This document shows, piece after piece, positions 50,046 to 62,954 of a stretch of 64,000 nucleotides of DNA. Numbering within the stretch: position 1 is the stretch's first letter; each line of letters starts with the position of its first letter. The translations under genes and the position numbers were made by a program. The notes beneath the pieces were generated by a model, which had not been told where the DNA came from, did no database searches, and worked only from the letters and a program-made list of their open reading frames with translations. The stretch is from Macropodus opercularis (taxonomy: Eukaryota > Chordata > Actinopteri > Anabantiformes > Osphronemidae), in contig JAUCMP010000026.1 in NCBI GenBank assembly GCA_030770545.1, forward strand, positions 2,026,501 to 2,090,500, given 5' to 3'.

Positions 50046-50058
50046 CTTTCACATGTAA

Positions 50059-50076
50059 AGTAAGTAAGTAAGTAAA
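50059..50076. repeat. Short tetranucleotide microsatellite (GTAA)n
   Basis: About four GTAA/AAGT units directly follow the minisatellite. Confidence 0.6.
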
Positions 50077-50237
50077 AGTTTTATCTGTGGGGACCCTTAT
50101 AAGGTTTGAACCTGCATCCTAACCCTCCTCCTAACCTCTAAGTTATTCAGGCAGATTCACAGTGTTTTCATGAAAGGTTTATTTCTGCCTCAGTGCAGTA
50201 AGCAGTGACAGGACACAGGTTTACTTCCTCCAGAGTT

Positions 50238-50986
50238 TTTATTCCTCTTTAAGACAGACAAAACAATATTCATTTTGCATAACAGTAGTACAGCAGCGGC
50301 CGAGGGTACAAAACACTTAGTAATTTTTCAGTGTAAAAATAAGTCTTCTCATTCCTCACACCTGTGCCGTCCTCTCGTAGTGCAAACGCTTCACATAAAA
50401 GACACGATGGATTCAATCGCAGTTCAGTTACACTTAAGTGCTGATGATGAGAAGAGCGTCATTCCCACACCCTTTTCATTCTGCTTTTGTGAATTTTCAG
50501 TTTATAATGTCAAACTATCGCAGCCTGGAAACCTCAGGCTGATGATTTAATTGAGCTCAAAAGGCAGTTTCACTTCCCGTTGAAGCCGGATTTGACGCGG
50601 ATGACGATTACCTGTTTGAAACTAAGTGCAAAGGGCTCATGGCCGAGTTTAATACTAGGGCAAAAACAAATGACATTGCAAGCTTATGGTCCCAAGCAAC
50701 AATCACAATGTCTCCCTAACTGATGTTTTTGCTTGTAAATATCTGAGCAAGCATTTAAGTGGCAACTTGACATCTTTCTACTTTGAAGAGAGAAAAAAAT
50801 AAAAACTAGCTCAAAATAAAGTGAAATATTTCCCAGTTTTACATATGTTACAAATAAAAATAAATATCAGCTCTGTTTTTAATCTAGGCATTTTATGATT
50901 TATTGAGAAAAATAAAGGTACAAAGAGCGACTGTCGTTCTCTTCCAGACTTGCACAGTGCAGCTTATTGTAAGTGTTGCTCCTCCA
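50238..50986 (-). other. jade1: jade1 3' untranslated region
   Basis: On the minus strand the DNA after the TGA (50987-50989) is AT-rich. It has AATAAA signals at 50899-50904 (proximal) and 50238-50243 (distal), giving 3' UTRs of about 0.1 or 0.75 kb. No coding exon is visible in it. Confidence 0.55.
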
Positions 50987-53900
50987 TCAGGACGCCAGGA
51001 CGCCGCAGCGGATGATGTCAGACCCGTAGCGCCGGCCAAGGGACGAGTCGCCCCGCAGCTGGTGGGAGTGGCATCGCTTCAGGCAGGGCTCCACATCTCC
51101 TTCGCCCGGTTTGGAGTCGGAGGCATAGCCGTTGTTCTCGGCCCCCGTGCGGAGTCGCGTCCTGGGGTACGACGTCTCCGGTGTGTTGGTCAGCGGTCGG
51201 AGCAGAGCTTTCTCCTCCTTCTCGCTCCTCTTCGGGATCCTGAACTTCCCCCAGCCTCTGAGATGTCCACCCATGTGTCCGTTGGGCGAATGGGAGCTGT
51301 TGGACTGGGTTTTCCTCAGCCAGCCGTTGGCTTTGGTGGCGGCATCAGATGTGGCGCTGGCTTTGTTTAGCTTAGTGTTTGTCGTCACATCCAAAGAGAT
51401 GCTGCTTCTTTTGGTAATTGCTTCATCTATGAAGTAGTTGTCTGTGTCAGAGTTTCGGATGTCCACCAGCCTGATGGACACCGTTTTCTCAAAATGTTTT
51501 GACCCAAACCTGTTCTTTACTTGGCAGGGAAAGCTCTCAGATGCCTCGCTCCTCTTCTTCCTCCTCCGTTCTTCCTGCTCATTGTCGTTCTCTCGTTTGT
51601 GTCTGGTCAGTGACTCGGGTTCCGGCCCTGGGGACTCCTTCTTTGGGCCTCTCCTGCTCTCAGGTTTATGCAGCTTGCTGGTCATTTCCTGATTGACCTC
51701 TGGCTGCTGAAGCTTTGGGAACTGAATGTCCTGGCTGATCTCAGAGTTTTGGGTTTTGGCGTCGCTCGCAGCCTCAGCTAGCCCGGGCTCTTTGATCTGA
51801 GAGCTTTTACCCTCTTTCTCTGGGGCTTTGCTCAGATTGTCTTTTCTGTGTGTGTGCGGTGAGTCAGTCAGGCTTTTTCCGTCATTGCTTTTCCTTTTTT
51901 CTTGTTTTAAAGACCCCTTGGTTTTCAGTCCAGAGTGACTCCAGGAGGATTGAGACTGTGAGCCCTGAGTGGATAAGCGACCCAGAGACAGGAGCTTCTC
52001 CAAATCCTTGGGTGAAGGATCACCTGCAACACAAACAAGCACAAACAAACTCTGTTCAAGCTTCAACAAAATTAGAGCCATAGCTTACCACTATATTTCA
52101 GAATCAAGTTATAATAACCCTCCTTAAAACCGTCATGTCTGCCTAACTTCCTAACTTGATGATGATCACCTTTAAGGTTGTTGACTCACCTGTGAGCAGC
52201 TCGTGGTCAAGGAGTCTGACTTGGTGCTGGAAGATCTGCTCCTGGACTCTCCAGAGTGAACGCTTCATCTTCTCCCTCCGAGTCACCATGTAGGTTAAGT
52301 TACGAACCTGAGGATGAGCAGAAAAGCAGGACGCTCTCAAAAAACATGCATTTTGGGTGCAGTTGTAACAGGACATGTGTCGAGATGGATGAAACGCACT
52401 GCACTGTCATTGAAATGTGAGCCTCGGTGCAGGTGAACCCTACCCTCTCCAGGTCCTGGCGTAGGTGTGTGAAGAGCTGCAGACGTCGCAGCAGCACCTC
52501 CTGCTCGTGACGAGCCAGACTCTCCTCCTCGTCTTTCTTGGGCGTGAGCAGCGGCTGGTTGAAGTTGGCTTTGCGTTTCAGTTTCCAGTACTGGTAGAGG
52601 AAGTCGACAACCTCCGGCGCCAGCTTCAGGTGACTGGCCACCTCCTCGGCGCTGACAAACTGATAGAACTCCTCCTCCATCTCCTGCAGCTTGAGCTTGC
52701 GGAGGTTGACTCTCTTCTCCTGCTGGCGGCTGCTGAACCCCTCGGGATCACAGGATGCTTCTTTCATAAGATGAAGAGACGAAGAGGAGGCGGCAGCGTC
52801 TTCCTCCCTTAACACCCTGCCTCTCCTCCTGCCCTTCTTGTCTCTTGGAACCTCCTTGTCCTCCTCGCTTCCCGAGTCTCTGGACTCTGCACCCTCGAGC
52901 CCAGAGTGTTTGGGACAGTAGGACTTGAACTTTACCTCGTCATCCTCAGTGAGGATCGTGTTCATTTCAAGGCTGGCGGTGAGGCCACAGGTCACATGGA
53001 AGGCAGTCCGGCAGTTTTTCGCTGAGCACTGCAGCAAAGAGTTTTGAAAGTTATACTTAAAACACAGCGAGTCCATTGTTAATCAAAACAATCTGGGATT
53101 TTAGAGACTAGTAGGAGCATTCAAACACTGACTTAGTCATTGATCTAATTATTACAACTGTAAATTTGTTTTAATATGAATAAAGTAATGTTTTCTAGCT
53201 GTTGATAAAAAACAACCAATTTAATAAAGACAACATTTGCTTGTTTGTAAGAATACAACATTAAATGAACAGCGTCTTCCTCACTGCTGCTGAGCTGTAA
53301 AACAATTATAGTATCAGTTCACTCCCCAACATCGCGCCTGCTGAGAATATTAAATATTGCACCCTGCTGCAGAGCGACACTAACAGGCGAGGTTAAGCCT
53401 GGCTCGATGCGCTAATGGAGGAGAAATGTGAGCAGTGACTCCACCTGTATGCATGCTCCAGTCTTCTCCTTGCACAGGCAGCAGATCAGGGCCCATCTGT
53501 TGCTGGGGATGTGGGACACATTGGTGATCGGCTCCATCTTCTCTGGATTCCCGATGCTCACCTGCATGTTTAACACACAATGCGATATGTTGTTCATCTC
53601 AGTCTTGCATCACTAACACGTGCTGAAATGTTTGGCAATTGTGGCTCCAACAAAGTTTGTTTTGTGTTATTTTAACAGCTGTAGGTGTCTGTTACTAAAT
53701 ACCCAACTTCACACTGTGATGTTTGTCAGTATGCTTTGGTTTAATTATGACAGAACTTACTGCTTCTGATTAAATCAAGAAAGAAAATATAAACAATTAA
53801 TTAATTGAAAATTCTGATTAATTGCAGTTGATAATTCCACTTACGGTGTCTTTTAATGAACATGTTTTAAATTAAAGTGCATCTAAAAACATAACCAAAT

Positions 53901-56900
53901 ACTCCAAAAGCCACCTCTGGAATCCACAAGGCACAGCTGACGTGGACCCACTTGGTTCCACTTCGGGTCGGCTTCATGGCTCCACCCTTCTTCGGACACA
54001 ACTGGCACTTTGGCAGGATGCCCAGGGCACAGATCCGGCACAACCAGCTGCCCTTGGGGACTTTTTGGATGCCGTAACACGCCTGAAGAGAAACAACAAC
54101 AGACATGGCAGCTCAGCGTCCATGCGGCAAACAGAAAACAATAAAAGACACGAAGACAGAGTCTCAAAATGAAACCACTCAAGCAGCTCATCTGAGACGT
54201 ATGATTCTGACTAAAGTATCGTATTTAGTTAAATTACTGTAACTTCTCACGTCTTAACTGTAACATTTAGTAAAAATCCTAAAAGAAAATGTGCCACATT
54301 GTCATTATTATAAAATACACATGTACAAAGGGAAGCGAAAGCTGGTAAAAGCTTTAAACTCTGAATTGCCGTCTTTCCTGTGTCATAAATAAATATTACA
54401 CACAATAAACACCATCACACATTTAAATCTGTGCATCACACAGTAACAATCCAGTGACCCTGCGTGTTGAACCGACCTGGTGAACACAGATGTTGCACTT
54501 GTCACAGAACACCATCTCATTGTTGTCCTCCCCGTCGGGCGATTGGCACACGTCACACACCACATCCTCATCGTACTCGATACCCAAACCCTCCTCCGTC
54601 TCCATGGCGTGGGTCATGTTTTCGTAGCAGCGGTGCTCAAACTCCTCCATCGCTCGCTCCATAGTGGTCTCGTCCAGCGGTGGCAAGGCTGGAGAAACAG
54701 GAACCAGCCATTTATATCTCATTCATCAGCTGATTAAGTTAGATTTCTTTTTAACGAGAAGAGAAAAAGTAAACATTGCAAACAGAAATTAAAGTCTGAG
54801 GAGAAGATCGTAAAGCAAAATTTAGATGTCTTCATATTTCACGAGTGTAACAATGGCAAAGAAATAACTGAAGCCATTAGTTGTGGGTCTACATAACACA
54901 GTTCAGTGTAACTGGGACACGACGCAGTGTGTGCGCATTTGAGTTGTAGCTGCATTAACAGCTCGCAGCATAGCTGCCTGTCATTGCTGTCAGTTCTGTT
55001 TGCTTTCTGCAAAAGTATCGCTGCAGCCCTGTTTTCGCTGACACAGCAGAGGAATCCTTAAACACTTTGTCTGCTTCAGGCAGGTGGGGACAAACTATGT
55101 GCTAATATTAACCAGCAGCTTTACATGAGAGACACAAGCTGAGGCTGCAGTTAGTCTGAGCTCTGCATCTTATACTTGGCGCAGCAGCTGCTGTTACAGG
55201 CGAAGTAGTCAATGTAGAAAACACACCTCAGAATCACGACTTAATGAAGCCACTGGATTCGACTATAAAAGTTATTTAAGAGAAGCAGATAAAAACCGAG
55301 AACAATAACACAGCGAAACCAATGTCAGTGTGTGTGAGGAAAGCAATGTAGTCCCTGAGTGATGATAAAAAGCATCAAACAAGATCACAAGATTTCAGCC
55401 TTGATGGCCAAAATACTTTGTATACTTTGATTTCTTCCCTCAATCACAGGTGATGCTGTAGCCAAGGCAGGATAACACCTGACTCACCCATCTCAGCAAA
55501 CTCCTCATTGATGATATGCAGCCAGGCCACGTCTGCTTCGTTTAGGTCGTAGCGACACATTCCCTCGGCCAGCGTCCGGATGTCCACGTAGCCCAGCGCC
55601 TCGGAGGCTGATGTTCGAATCAGCTTCTTTGGCCTGACAAACATGACCTCTTTTCCTCTCTCAGCCAGTTCTCTGCACCAAACAGCCAGGAGACAAACAC
55701 ATTTTGAGATTTGTACAATTTTATGAGTAACCCTGTATTTATTTTAAATTAGTCAATGAGCAGATACTATCTGACCGACAGAATACTATATTAAACTGGA
55801 AACTAAGTAATGTCTACTCTGACTTCAGGCCTCTGAGGGGAATCACACCTAAGGTGTTCAGATCCTAAATCATCATCATCGTTGTCCTACCTGGCAACAG
55901 GCTGTGGGATGGACTGGGGGCTGACGGGGACCTGGACACCCTTCTCCCACTCCTGCCTCCACGGGTCCGCGAGGACATAGTAGTCCTCTGGGTTCAACTG
56001 GTACGAGTCGTGCACCTTCATGGCTGTGATCAGGTCTGTCCTGAAAACCTGCAGCGGGACATAAACGCAGTGAGCACAAAGTTGAAAAACTATTACTGCT
56101 ACAACTAAGACGGCGTTTTGCTGACTTTCTAAAACCTTTCAATGCTTAAATTGAACAGTTCGAATAATTAATTAAAACAACAGTTTGATGAATTAATAAC
56201 AAATCCAACAGGTAGTTGCATACCTGGTAAACTACTAAAACAACTCTGTTTTATTCCTATTGCATTAATGTGCATCAGTGACGACACAGAGTAAAAACAA
56301 CCAAGTGGAGCCAGCCAATCAGGAGCCAGCGTGGGCCTCAGTCACTGTTTTGCTTTGATTTGATTGGTTGTGGGACAAAGGGCGTGACAGCAGCCAGCAG
56401 GCCCACAGAGAGTAGATAACAGCTGCAACATTCACTGTCATGTGTGGCAACGAAGGAGAACAGACGATTCTACCACCGGGATGGTGCATGTTTTCCTTTT
56501 CAAACCTAAATCATTAAATATTTTTTGATTTTTGCTTATTAGTTTCAGAGGACACAGACGTACCTCAGAGGGTTTCTGCCCGGTCCCCCTCCTGGGCTGT
56601 GATGAATGGGACCAGCAGGTAGAATTACCTGGAGGGAAAACACCAATTAATTAGAGGACTTCAGTTTATGGCCCATAGTCAGTCTACAGACACATAATAC
56701 AGCATTCAGCTCAGAAAACCTGAGAGAGAGCTGAAGGTTTGCTTTTATTCCACGGCAGATCGACCAACAATACACGGGAATAAAACACACTTCAGAGAAC
56801 TTATGAAAGGTGGCTTAAATGCAACAAAGCTCATTCCTTTCTTCTCCTACTCTTCATCCTGAACATGAAGTATAGATTTACTGAACAAATCTGTAGATCC

Positions 56901-57196
56901 AAACTCAAATAACTATTCTGCACCTAGGACTCTGCTGACACAAAACCAGATGATCAATCATTATCTGTGTGTGTTAAAGTGCTTACTGGATTTTGTGGCG
57001 TGTAAGAAGAAGAGTGTTTCGTCTGGTACGCTGACCCCACGTTACTGCTTTCACTTTTGAAATCGTGGGGTTGTGCTGACCTCATTTCGAGATCTATTGG
57101 GCCTGCTATGAATGATTCAGCAGAAACAACATTTAGCTTACTTCCATTGTCGGAGTCCTCACTGCTGCTCGGGTGCCTGCTTCTCTTCATCGCCAT
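50987..57196 (-). CDS. jade1: PHD-finger scaffold JADE1 (PHF17) of the HBO1 acetyltransferase complex
   Basis: Ten coding exons join in frame to about 897 residues (human 842): 57196-57142, 56628-56564, 56048-55891, 55672-55488, 54688-54477, 54082-53915, 53561-53445, 53028-52444, 52307-52190, 52023-50987. JADE1 recruits HBO1/KAT7 with ING4/5 and EAF6 for histone H4 acetylation. Seen in order: an EPL1-like N-terminal region (VFRTDLITAMKVHDSYQLNP, LADPWRQEWEKGVQVPVSP); a first PHD finger at about 199-245 (CDVCQSPDGEDNNEMVFCDK); an extended zinc-knuckle PHD at about 250-360 (CQLCPKKGGAMKPTRSGTKW); a helical region (VVDFLYQYWKLKRKANFNQP); a disordered basic tail ending DIIRCGVLAS. The paralogue is chosen because MKRSRHPSSSEDSD, LGYVDIRTLAEGMCRYDLN and the tail (RIPKR, NNGYASD, DIIRCGVLAS) fit JADE1 best. 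Translation may start at the ATG at 57196 or, as in human, at 57190. Confidence 0.93.
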
Positions 57197-57849
57197 CTGT
57201 TTGTGAAGCTCTGGCATAGAAACACTTGACAAACAAGACAGAAGGTTGTGTTACAGAAGGAATTAATGAGACAACAGCAAGTGTGTGTCAAAAAGTGAAC
57301 TAACAGAGACAAACTTGTTCATAACTTGCATTCAGTCCTGCTGCTGAGGACAATTTAAGGACTGGTTTCCAACGTGTCTCATCCAGCAGCTGGATTCATT
57401 CTACTACGACTAAAATGCAGACTAGTAGACAGCAAAGCAGTGAGAAAGCAGCTGAGAACTTGTGACTAGTTCAACCGTTTCCTTGTTGGTCTGACAGGAC
57501 AACAATCCTACAGCTGCGCGGATGTGTATCAGTCACTACAGCCGCTACAGCAAGGACAACAAGAAGTTACCACATGCAACAGAAACAGGAAACAACGCGG
57601 CACAGGGCAGTGCATTCTGCCTGCAGCGTGCAAAACACGAGTCTGCTGCTGCCAGCGTGCACAGAGGGAAGCTAGCCCTAAGCTAGCTAGCCCTGCTAAC
57701 AGCAGGCTAGCAACGGAGAGCGTGACGCCCCTTCTTCGACCAGAACACACTAGAAAGTGGCTGCTAAGTAGCGGCTAACTTTAGCTAACAGCAGGCTAAA
57801 ACAACTGCCCTTCAGGCAACGCGCATGCAAACAGTGCCGCGTTTAAGAA

Positions 57850-58730
57850 GGGACATTTTGTCACAACAAGCCACAGCCCGCTACGTTTAACCAGACTGTC
57901 GCCCGTGGCTGCACTTCGCCAGACGGACCCATCTACCGTTATGCAACACGCAGGCCCACACCCGGCGCCTGGAGTGTTTCGTGATAACGGTTGTTTTTTT
58001 AACGGTTCCGTCACATAGATTAGCTCAAACTCAACTCGGCTGCATAAACAGGAAGTTCAGAAAAGGAGAGATTTCGCTAGACACATATTTTGCGCCAGGC
58101 CGGGTGAGAGCCGCACGCTACGTTTAGTTGACGTTGTTAGCTAACGCTAGCTGGAGGCTAAGCTACGCGTAGAGTTGGTTGTTGTGTTTAGCATCAGCCA
58201 CGCTGCTAACACAACACGGTGCCACCAGCCGCAGACAGCGGTCTGTCAAAGGTTAAGGGTCAATTACCGCTTCCAACAAACCACCTGGAACCACCAACTC
58301 CCGACCCAAAGTGTGAATTAAAGCGTGAGTGCAGGCGCCAGCTGCGCCGCTAGCGACGGAGACCACGGTGGCAACTTTACCAGCGACCCGCTGGCTCAGG
58401 TTAAGCTTTGGCGCCATTTTAAATGACGGCGCCGCGTTCTCCTAGCGGACTGCGAGGGCGACCCGCTAAAACCCGAACTAACTGCAGCCCGGCACTAACG
58501 CACATGGACCAGAACCGTAGAACAAACCGGGGCGTACGTACGGAGCGCGTCAGGCCGATGCGAGCCGGTGTTGGAGTTTGATGCGAGGCGCAGCTTGTGC
58601 CGTGAGTTCCGCTTGACCCGCATTCCACATACACAAACACGGCGGCGGCCGGGGAGGAGGTTACTCAGCCCGGGCTGCAGGTCCGCGCGCAGGCCGCTGG
58701 GGGGCAGCACAACACCTGGAGCCCTGGACG
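57850..58730 (-). promoter_or_regulatory. jade1: CpG-rich promoter and 5' UTR region of jade1
   Basis: Upstream of the first coding exon the DNA becomes rich in CG dinucleotides (for example 58350-58460 and 58490-58690: GGCGCCATTTTAAATGACGG, CGGCGGCGGCCGGGGAGG). This fits a CpG-island promoter with one or more untranslated exons spliced to the acceptor directly before the ATG (CACAAACAG then ATGGCG). The exact transcription start is not visible. Confidence 0.45.
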
Positions 58731-58739
58731 AACGCTGTC

Positions 58740-59075
58740 AAACATGAACTTAATACTTCATAAGACAGATTCGGTCCATTTAAACCTGGAGGCGTATTAA
58801 ACCTAGAAACCATGAACGTGTTGGATTTCTGAAGACATCCAGAGATCTTGAAGTTTTCAGGGAATGATTAAAAAGAAGCAGAATTAAGTTTTTTTATTAT
58901 TTTCAGTGTATCATCCATAATCTTCATGCCAGAGACCTGACTGAGACCAGAGCTGACAATTATCCAGATACTTCCCCTGATTATGTGTAAACATGTCTAT
59001 AATAACTAAATGATTCATCCATTATTTTCAAACAAACAAAGGAACACAGAAGGTTTACAGTTCAAACACATCTAG
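58740..59075. other. Short intergenic region between jade1 and asmt
   Basis: About 0.3 kb of AT-rich DNA between the jade1 CpG region and the presumed asmt poly(A) site. I see no feature in it. Confidence 0.5.
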
Positions 59076-59076
59076 T

Positions 59077-59675
59077 TTTATTTTACATCCACTGTGCTGG
59101 CAAACAGGAGGTTTTTATGTGAAGTTGTGCTAGTAGTCAGTTTCAAAAACGTGCTTTCAGCTTAAGTTCAGCATTATGTGAAGGAGGTTATAAAACCCTT
59201 TAATTTACAGAGCACTGCAGAACATATTAACAGTAGAAAAAACAGAGGACAATTACTTAAGGAAACTACAGATTTGTAGTAGCACAGCTGGATGTTTACA
59301 CACAGCTTTTAGTAGAACTAAATGGTAAAAATGCTCAAAAGAGCCTCTCACGCTGAATAAATCACTCTGAGTTACTCTGAGGGACGCATGCTGACGACAC
59401 GTTCGGTGGATCAGAAGTCCGGGGAGCACACACTCTTCTAATTCTAGTTTATCACGCTGCGAAACAGGGAGGAAGCATATTGATCTGGATCTGATCCTAA
59501 ACCTTGACTTGGTTCTTGTTTCATGTGAAACGTAAACACAATAAGTGATAATGTCACTGGGGGTGAACCACAACATTAAACGTTGATCCATGTACACTGA
59601 GACTGAACAGCTGTCTTTAGTTTTGTGGCCTTGGACACGGACGCCCTCCCCGACCGCCCCGGTGCCAGTCTGAGC
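59077..59675 (-). other. asmt: asmt 3' untranslated region
   Basis: The minus strand carries AATAAA at 59077-59082, about 600 bp after the asmt stop codon (59676-59678). The intervening DNA has no coding exon. Confidence 0.5.
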
Positions 59676-61948
59676 TCACTTGATGGCCAGGATGGCGTCG
59701 TACGACTTGCCGGTTCTGCAGACCTGAACGCTGTGAAAGCCGGTTCTGTTGAGGAGGTGGGTGTACTCGGACGGCGAACGCTCCCTGCCCTCCGCCTGCA
59801 CCAGCATGTTCAACGAGAAGATCTGAGCCGTGACGGGGCCTCGTCTGCTCTCAAGCAGCATGGCTTCCACCAGCAGGACGCCGCCGCCTGTGAGGACAGC
59901 GTGAAAAAAACGCTCCAAACGTCTGGAAGAAGATGTGGCCAATAAACAATGACAGACAAGGCTACGTGGACTCTTGAACTCACCTGGTTTGCAGGTGCTG
60001 TAGATCTTCTTCAGCAGTGTGAGGCATTTGTCTTCAGGCCAGTCATGAATGATTCTGGCCAGAACATAAAGATCAGCAGCAGGAATTTCACCACTGAAGA
60101 AATCACCTGAACACAACGTGACACGATGAAGGAAACTGGCTCAATAAACCTTGTGGTGAGACTGGGTGAGCAGCTGCTGAAGCATTCTCTAAATGTAATG
60201 CAGTAAAACACAGAAGCTTACAGTTTAAATGCTACTTGACGACTCTAAACGTCGCCGTGTTGAGTGAGGCCGACAGAGACTCACCGGTTTGGAACACGAT
60301 GACGTCGTTCTCCTGAGAGAAATGCTTCTGGGCTGTTTCTACGACCTGCGGGAGGTCAAACACCGAGACACAGGAGGACGGGTACGCCTTCGCCATCTCA
60401 CGGGCGAGAGCCCCAGTGCAGCCTGGGAGTTAGTCAGGTGTTAAACAGTGTTTGGATGGAATGTAATCTCAGCCCTGACTCCAGCCTCTTACCGCCAAGG
60501 TCCATGATGGCCTGAAAGCAGGAGAGGTTGAAGGCTGTGACGATGTCGTGTCCATCCAGGACCCACGTGCAGTTCATCAGACCCATAAATTTAAGCATCT
60601 CCTCCTCAGATCTGGGCGGGGAGCAATCATGAAACTTACAAAGATGGGTTTTTGTATTGGTGGTGACCTGAAGCAGCAGAATCTCCACTAACCTGTACAT
60701 GACTTGGAAAATGTCCTCTGGTGGAAGGCCAAAGGTCTTTTCATTTTGATTCTTTCCCTCCCTGCAGGGCAGCAAATGGCAGTTGAACGTGTGGAAATAT
60801 ATTAATTCAGTTCAGTGTTGGATGTTAATAAATGAAGGAATTAAAACGTCTAACGAAACCGCACTGTACAGTAAAATGTCTCCCCTCTGTTTATGCTGAC
60901 CCTGTGACCTTTGAACCCACTAACCTGACGGCGTCCACCATGTTGTTCCACAGTGGGTAAATGGTTTGCGACTGGTAGATGATCATTTCGTGGAGGGACT
61001 TGGCGCTGCCTCTGGCCAGGTACAGGTTCGCCACGTCGGTGCTGCTGTACAGAGCTGTTTGATCAAAACAAAGTACTGCCTGTTAAATTTAAAGCACCAA
61101 GATGATGACGACCCATGAAGCTGGAGCTGAGCCTCGTCCTTCTCACCCGTTCCATCTGTGATCTCCACCTCTAAGATCTCGATGCCCACCAGGGCGTCCA
61201 GCAGCCGCTCCATCCCGTCCGCGCTGGTGCTCAGCTCCCGGGCCACATGTTGGGCACTCAGGGGCTCCTGAGACTTCAGGAGCAGGTCAAACACGCCCAA
61301 CTCACAGGCTGAAAATATCACCTGGGGGGGTGGACACACAGCTCAGACACACGTACCAGGATTTCCACAAGTCATGTTCAACGACATGTACAGATCAGGC
61401 ATAACATTATGACCACCTGTCTGATATTGTCTAAACTGCCCTGACCCGTCCACTAGAACCCTGAGGCTGTGCTGAGGCATCTGCTCCTCAGATGCTGGAT
61501 CGGACTCAGGTCTGAGGCGTTTGGAGCCAAGTCGACGCCTCAAACTGTTCCTGAACCAGGGAGCATCTTCCTGCTGGAAGAGTCCACAGCCACCAACACG
61601 TCTCCATCAAAGGGACATGGTCTGAACAAGGCGGAGGTAGGTGGCCAGAGTAACACGGACTGACCGAGGGCTCCCAGCAGAACATGGCTCCACCGGTACC
61701 ACATAATAGAACATGATACAATAAAATAAAGAGAAACGTCCTTTCTAAAATGTGAAATACAAACAATACTTCAGGTCTTGAAATCACCGGTTAATCGTTT
61801 CTACTCATTTCTAGGTCCGTTAATCAGCTGCTGGGGGTAAAAGCTGCATATTGAGTAACATCTCAACCTTTGAGACCCTGAAGCCGTTGACGTACTCCAG
61901 GAGTTTGAACGGATAATCCAGCTCGCTCTGGGACATGTGCTCTGCCAT
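59676..61948 (-). CDS. asmt: Acetylserotonin O-methyltransferase
   Basis: Eight exons join in frame to 348 residues (human 345): 61948-61868, 61321-61147, 61054-60925, 60761-60693, 60611-60493, 60422-60285, 60106-59984, 59887-59676. The cytosolic enzyme transfers methyl from S-adenosylmethionine to N-acetylserotonin, the last step of melatonin synthesis in pineal and retina. Visible features: an N-terminal dimerisation domain (YPFKLLEYVNGFRVSK, VIFSACELGVFDLL); the SAM-binding glycine motif IMDLGGCTGALARE around residues 189-197; VFDLPQVV; GDFFSGEIPAADLYVLARII with catalytic-type His258-Asp259 (ARIIHDW); and the family-typical CKPGGGVLLVEAM and SLNMLVQAEGRERS. No truncation or frameshift is seen. 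Teleosts can have two asmt copies; which one this is cannot be told here. Intron 1 holds a transposon remnant. Confidence 0.95.
61394..61690 (-). mobile_element. Decayed Tc1/mariner-type transposon end in asmt intron 1
   Basis: The end ATCAGGCATAACATTATGAC (61394-61413) is, from memory, the terminus of a Tc1-like element widespread in fish, where the mirrored copy ends GTCATAATGTTATGCCTGAT. The minus strand, read from 61690 down, recalls the C-terminal part of its transposase in scattered pieces (MFCWEP, DHVPLMET, LVQEQFE) in shifting frames. Several deletions and frame breaks show it is dead. The other terminus is missing. Confidence 0.65.
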
Positions 61949-62249
61949 CGCTGCGCCGCTGATGGGGACGAATCACAGCCGTGTTTTCTGGTGAACGCGC
62001 TCAAAGCTCGTTTCGCATCGTCGCTCACTCGGAGGTTGGGTTTCGGCCAAAGCAGCCAAGGTGCTGGAGGTGTCCACGGACCGTCAGTGGGACAGAAACA
62101 TCCCGGTTCCGGATCTGCGGCGGCTTCTGCTGAAATAACAGCGGTCCTTCCGTGCCGGTGCAGTACCAGGACCAGCCGCGGCATCAGCGGGGGCGCTGCT
62201 GAGCTGCGGTGGGCGCAGGGTTATTTTTAGTCTTTGGTGACGGTGACCA

Positions 62250-62940
62250 TCAACTTCTCCAGATGGATGAGCACGAAGGAGGCTCTGCTTGGATCACGGA
62301 CACATGTTGTCCAACTGACTTCACATCAACAGCAAATGTCTTCATCTTATTCTGCTTAATAGCCAGTGGGGTCGTCAATAGCAAATCAATCAACACAAAC
62401 GGGGATAATTGATCATTAAGTAATATCCTCAAAATTATTTCCCAGTTTTTATTCATATAAGATACTTTTGCAGTATTTGGTTTAGACTATTACTTTTATT
62501 TTCATGTGTTACTAAAGATGTACAGGTATATTTATTCTGAAAACATCTACTCACACTTTTCGTGCATTTCCCCATTTGCCTTTTTGATTCTCAGCATCTG
62601 ACATCATTTGTACAATCTGAATCTTTGGAGAATTACAATCCTACAGTTCTGTCTCACTACATTATTTGATTCACAGAATTCCAGAAGACGCCTCCTAATA
62701 AACATTTTACTGGCGCTGCCCAAATCACAGCGACCCCAAAAGCAAATAAATTACAGACATCTTGAATTATTAACCAAATTGATTTATTATGCATGAACAA
62801 ATCCCTTCCTGCCTCTGTCACACAGACTCGCACACACACACACCCAACATTTAAATACACGACTTGGTGGGAATTCGGCATAGCTCACTTTGTTGTTGCA
62901 CATGCTTTGATAAAATGATAGGTCCCGCCCTGCAGCACTT
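62250..62940. other. Intergenic DNA upstream of asmt
   Basis: This AT-rich stretch should include the asmt promoter near its left end. No clear TATA or cone-rod homeobox cluster was identified by eye. A (CA)n microsatellite lies at 62831-62843. Confidence 0.4.
62831..62843. repeat. Dinucleotide microsatellite (CA)n
   Basis: About six CA units in a row, flanked by CACAGACTCG. Confidence 0.7.
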
Positions 62941-62954
62941 TGCAACGCTCCTTT

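Noticed and set aside
56954..57141. Extension of the jade1 first exon reading frame to a donor-like GTAAGC at 56981-56986
   Set aside because: Using it leaves the wrong phase for the next exon. The GTAAGC at 57136-57141 restores the frame and matches the known JADE1 exon border after DNGS.
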